From assembly GCA_947623455.1 (NCBI GenBank), contig OX392538.1:30193001-30257000 (forward strand): 64,000 nucleotides of DNA. The letters run 5' to 3'. Position numbers and translations under genes: made by a program. This document shows positions 62,401 through 64,000 of the stretch, in pieces (positions within the stretch are counted from its first letter, which is position 1; every line of letters begins with the position of its first letter). Under the pieces are notes generated by a model. That model searched no databases. It was not told the origin of the DNA and saw nothing but the letters and a program-made list of their open reading frames with translations. This stretch comes from Mimachlamys varia. Its lineage: Eukaryota; Mollusca; Bivalvia; Pectinida; Pectinidae.

Positions 62401-63231
62401 TACATAATGAAACTCCTCTTTAAACACCTGAAACAGAAACACCATGTCTGTCCGCTTCAACGATTTTGGAAACGTTTTCCAAGAGGTTTCTCATGCATTT
62501 AATAATAACACTACGATCCTGGCTTTTACAATATAAATTCTGATTAGGTTCATCATCTGTGTTATGGATTCAAATTTTTGATATTTTGCCAGAGCTCTAG
62601 TTTTAAATGCGGTTTATTTAAATAACGACAAGTTACGTTCTCTGTCTTAAATAATCGTTAATGTTTTTAGGGCAGTATAACAATATTATTTTTTCTCCAA
62701 TCTGATTAAAATCATATCTTGATCTCCGCGCCGTTCCGTTAACTCCTCTCTGCTGCGTTAAGATCTGAGATAATCCCATAGGGGGTCATGTCCCGATGAC
62801 CTTTCGCATTAGCCAATCAAATCACTACTGGCAGTATCTTGACAGTGAAATTTTGGTGCGACAAAGTTTGCATAAACGCATGTTTCCGTTAAGTCATTTC
62901 GTCACCAAAAAATTCATGTGAAACAATGTGACGAAATGGCTTGCTGCAAGATGACAGGTCATTTAAAAATTATTGAAAATTATTTTAGTGTTCAGTAAAG
63001 AGGCGACAAAGGTCATCTGGACGTGACCTCTCATGGGATGTTGTCAGATCCTTGTAAAACGGAGTGAGAACAAGGATCTGTATTTTAATCAGATTGATTT
63101 TTTCTCATACTAACGTTCGATAGTTTTCCTATTTTCAGACAGTTTTGACGTCATCATTTCTTCTGGTTCGATGGTTTTAGGACATTTACCTCCGGATTGT
63201 TTTATTGAAGCAGCACGAATCGTCAGGCCAG
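56431..63231 (+). CDS. METTL27-like SAM-dependent methyltransferase, copy D (3'-partial, exons 1-4)
   Basis: Coding exons are 56431-56535, 57095-57223, 59200-59338 and 63139-63231. The last exon should lie beyond the right edge, because intron 4 is at least 1.6 kb in copy C. Exon 1 reads MDSARED where C has MDSARKD. Motif I is LDIGAGTG at residues 66-73, the acidic loop GLDPSQSMLEKAR begins at residue 89, and FDVIISSGSMVLGHLPPDC lies in exon 4. Exon 2 differs by AEYLTEFYPEERR. Intron 2 holds a 985-bp long-TIR element and intron 3 a MITE only 32 bp before the exon 4 acceptor region. No stops or broken splice sites are seen. Confidence 0.85.
57875..58859. mobile_element. Long-TIR DNA element (985 bp) in intron 2 of copy D
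   Basis: Inverted arms at 57875-57992 and 58741-58859 match at roughly 85-90% over ~118 bp, from CTTCTGAGATGCCCC inward to gtcaaaccg. Each arm carries TATAAAAG (57963-57970, and inverted at about 58763-58770) directed inward. Copies B and C lack it. The interior has no recognisable transposase. Terminal repeats this long recall Mutator-like elements; no clear target duplication was found next to the ends. Confidence 0.75.
59985..61873. mobile_element. Truncated hAT-like MITE, then unrecognised sequence and LINE remnant, intron 3 of copy D
   Basis: The left end AGAGCTGGGTACCACGG matches the MITE in copies B and C but is lost after about 60183. 60.18-61.3 kb holds sequence not matched elsewhere in the window, including a 107-codon minus-strand frame at 60910-61233 with no recognised motif. 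61.33-61.87 kb matches the LINE insert of copy C and ends with the same AACAGATAT at 61865-61873. Confidence 0.55.
61874..62320 (+). repeat. Tandem TCAAGGTCA-type repeat, intron 3 of copy D
   Basis: Units with tgacccctgtgaccttgaatatgggtcaagg, atgcttctaggc and ttttggtaaa, ending cgggcgccgcaccatcgcataaa. It is collinear with the arrays in B and C. Confidence 0.7.
62688..63106 (+). mobile_element. CAATCTG-family MITE in intron 3 of copy D, 10-bp target duplication
   Basis: The element 62698-63096 (399 bp) is flanked by ATTTTTTCTC at 62688-62697 and 63097-63106. Copies B and C show the uninterrupted site. It lies 32 bp upstream of the exon 4 boundary at 63139, so it replaces the distal branch-point context but leaves the ttttcag acceptor. 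Confidence 0.9.
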
Positions 63232-63502
63232 GTACAAACCATTAAATATACACTCAGGTTTTGGTACATGATTCAGTAGCATACAATATAAATATTAATG
63301 TAACCAGCTTATTTAAATAACTACTGATCCGATTGTCATCAAACATTGCATACCAAAAAAGCATTAGAACTAATTGCATATAGGGGAAGGGGGCAATTAT
63401 GTCTCGCAGCAGACATTTCTAGTTTTCTTGTTATTACTATGATGATTAAACTGATATAGAATGGCACTCCAATTTGTTTTTTTAAATAGCAGTTTAAAAG
63501 AC

Positions 63503-64000
63503 AGTGAATTAGTTTAAAATTCCTTTAATTCAAGGAATTACAAAACATATATAGTTACATAATTGGATGTACAGAATAGGAAATAGAAACAAATGTCTCG
63601 GACACTTATGTAAATCTATCATCTTATCATAAACAGCAAATATATTCAGGATGAAAAACATATTGTTTGCCATGTAAGTTCATATAATAACAATAATTAA
63701 CAACAGTTTAAGCAAGAAGAAAAGGGTGAATAAATGGTGTAAAGTTTAGGTTGTTGATACTAAATAACTCGACTTTAAGTACAAAAATATGCTTTTGAGA
63801 TAAATATATTTTTAAGAAAACCTGTTTGTTTAAAGTATATATTCCTGAGCAGCTAAGACGATGACCTTGTTTTCTTGTAATGAAAGTGTCTGGTTCCCAA
63901 ATAATAAAATTTCTGTTATTATATCAAAAGGTAAGTAATATAAATACTGCCTCCTTATGTCGTCGTACCCGACACATTCTAAAAGGAAATGAGGAGTATA
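63503..64000 (-). mobile_element. LINE fragment in intron 4 of copy D (runs off the window)
   Basis: It begins after AGTGAATT (63503-63510) and matches 47529-48010 in copy C, including the minus-strand ECVGYDDIRRQYL-type text. It is the same ancestral insertion, inherited by both genes. Confidence 0.8.

Overview
The window looks like nuclear DNA of a bivalve mollusc. It is AT-rich and intron-rich, with GT-AG spliced genes and very little coding sequence. It is crowded with elements of the kind described in bivalves: terminal hairpins plus 120-155 bp tandem cores (pearl/HINE-like), non-LTR retrotransposon fossils and MITEs. The species cannot be named from the sequence. No rRNA gene, intact tRNA gene or CRISPR array was seen.

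The only convincing host genes are four tandem, same-strand copies of one five-exon gene. It encodes a class I SAM-dependent methyltransferase of the METTL27 (WBSCR27)-like type, about 218 residues. Copy A (828-2663) has only its last three coding exons in the window. Copies B (25317-31879) and C (41874-49080) are complete. Copy D (56431 to beyond 63231) lacks only its last exon, which lies past the right edge. Exon lengths are identical in every copy (105, 129, 139, 93 nt, then 188-191 nt), all splice phases match, and no copy carries an internal stop. A conserved untranslated first exon with a GTAAGT donor precedes copies B, C and D, and an orphan version lies near 39.8 kb. Introns and 5' flanks are also alignable between copies, so whole gene units were duplicated.

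Layout: 1-2.7 kb is the 3' half of gene A. From 2.7 to 7.5 kb lie nested MITEs and a TTAA-flanked element. From 8.0 to 10.2 kb is an unusual stretch with two arrays of covarying mini-hairpins and a TATA/Inr promoter. From 10.2 to 14.6 kb is a dead LINE. From 15.2 to 17.3 kb is a dead DDE/SWIM transposase on the minus strand. From 18.5 to 25.3 kb are repeats, a perfect 60-bp palindrome and the 5' region of gene B. Gene B follows to 31.9 kb. From 32.3 to 36.7 kb are MITEs, including a nested foldback element. From 36.7 to 38.5 kb is a ~150-bp tandem-repeat element. From 39 to 49 kb are the 5' region and body of gene C, with two LINE insertions. From 50.2 to 54.4 kb is a second DDE/SWIM transposase fossil, broken by two later insertions. 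From 55.3 kb to the end is gene D, with a 1-kb long-TIR element in intron 2 and a MITE in intron 3.

The paralogs serve as filled and empty sites for one another, so several insertions have exact boundaries and target-site duplications. Both LINE insertions are shared by C and D and absent from B, so C and D are sister copies. The strongest candidate for something undescribed is the 8.0-10.2 kb hairpin-array locus.
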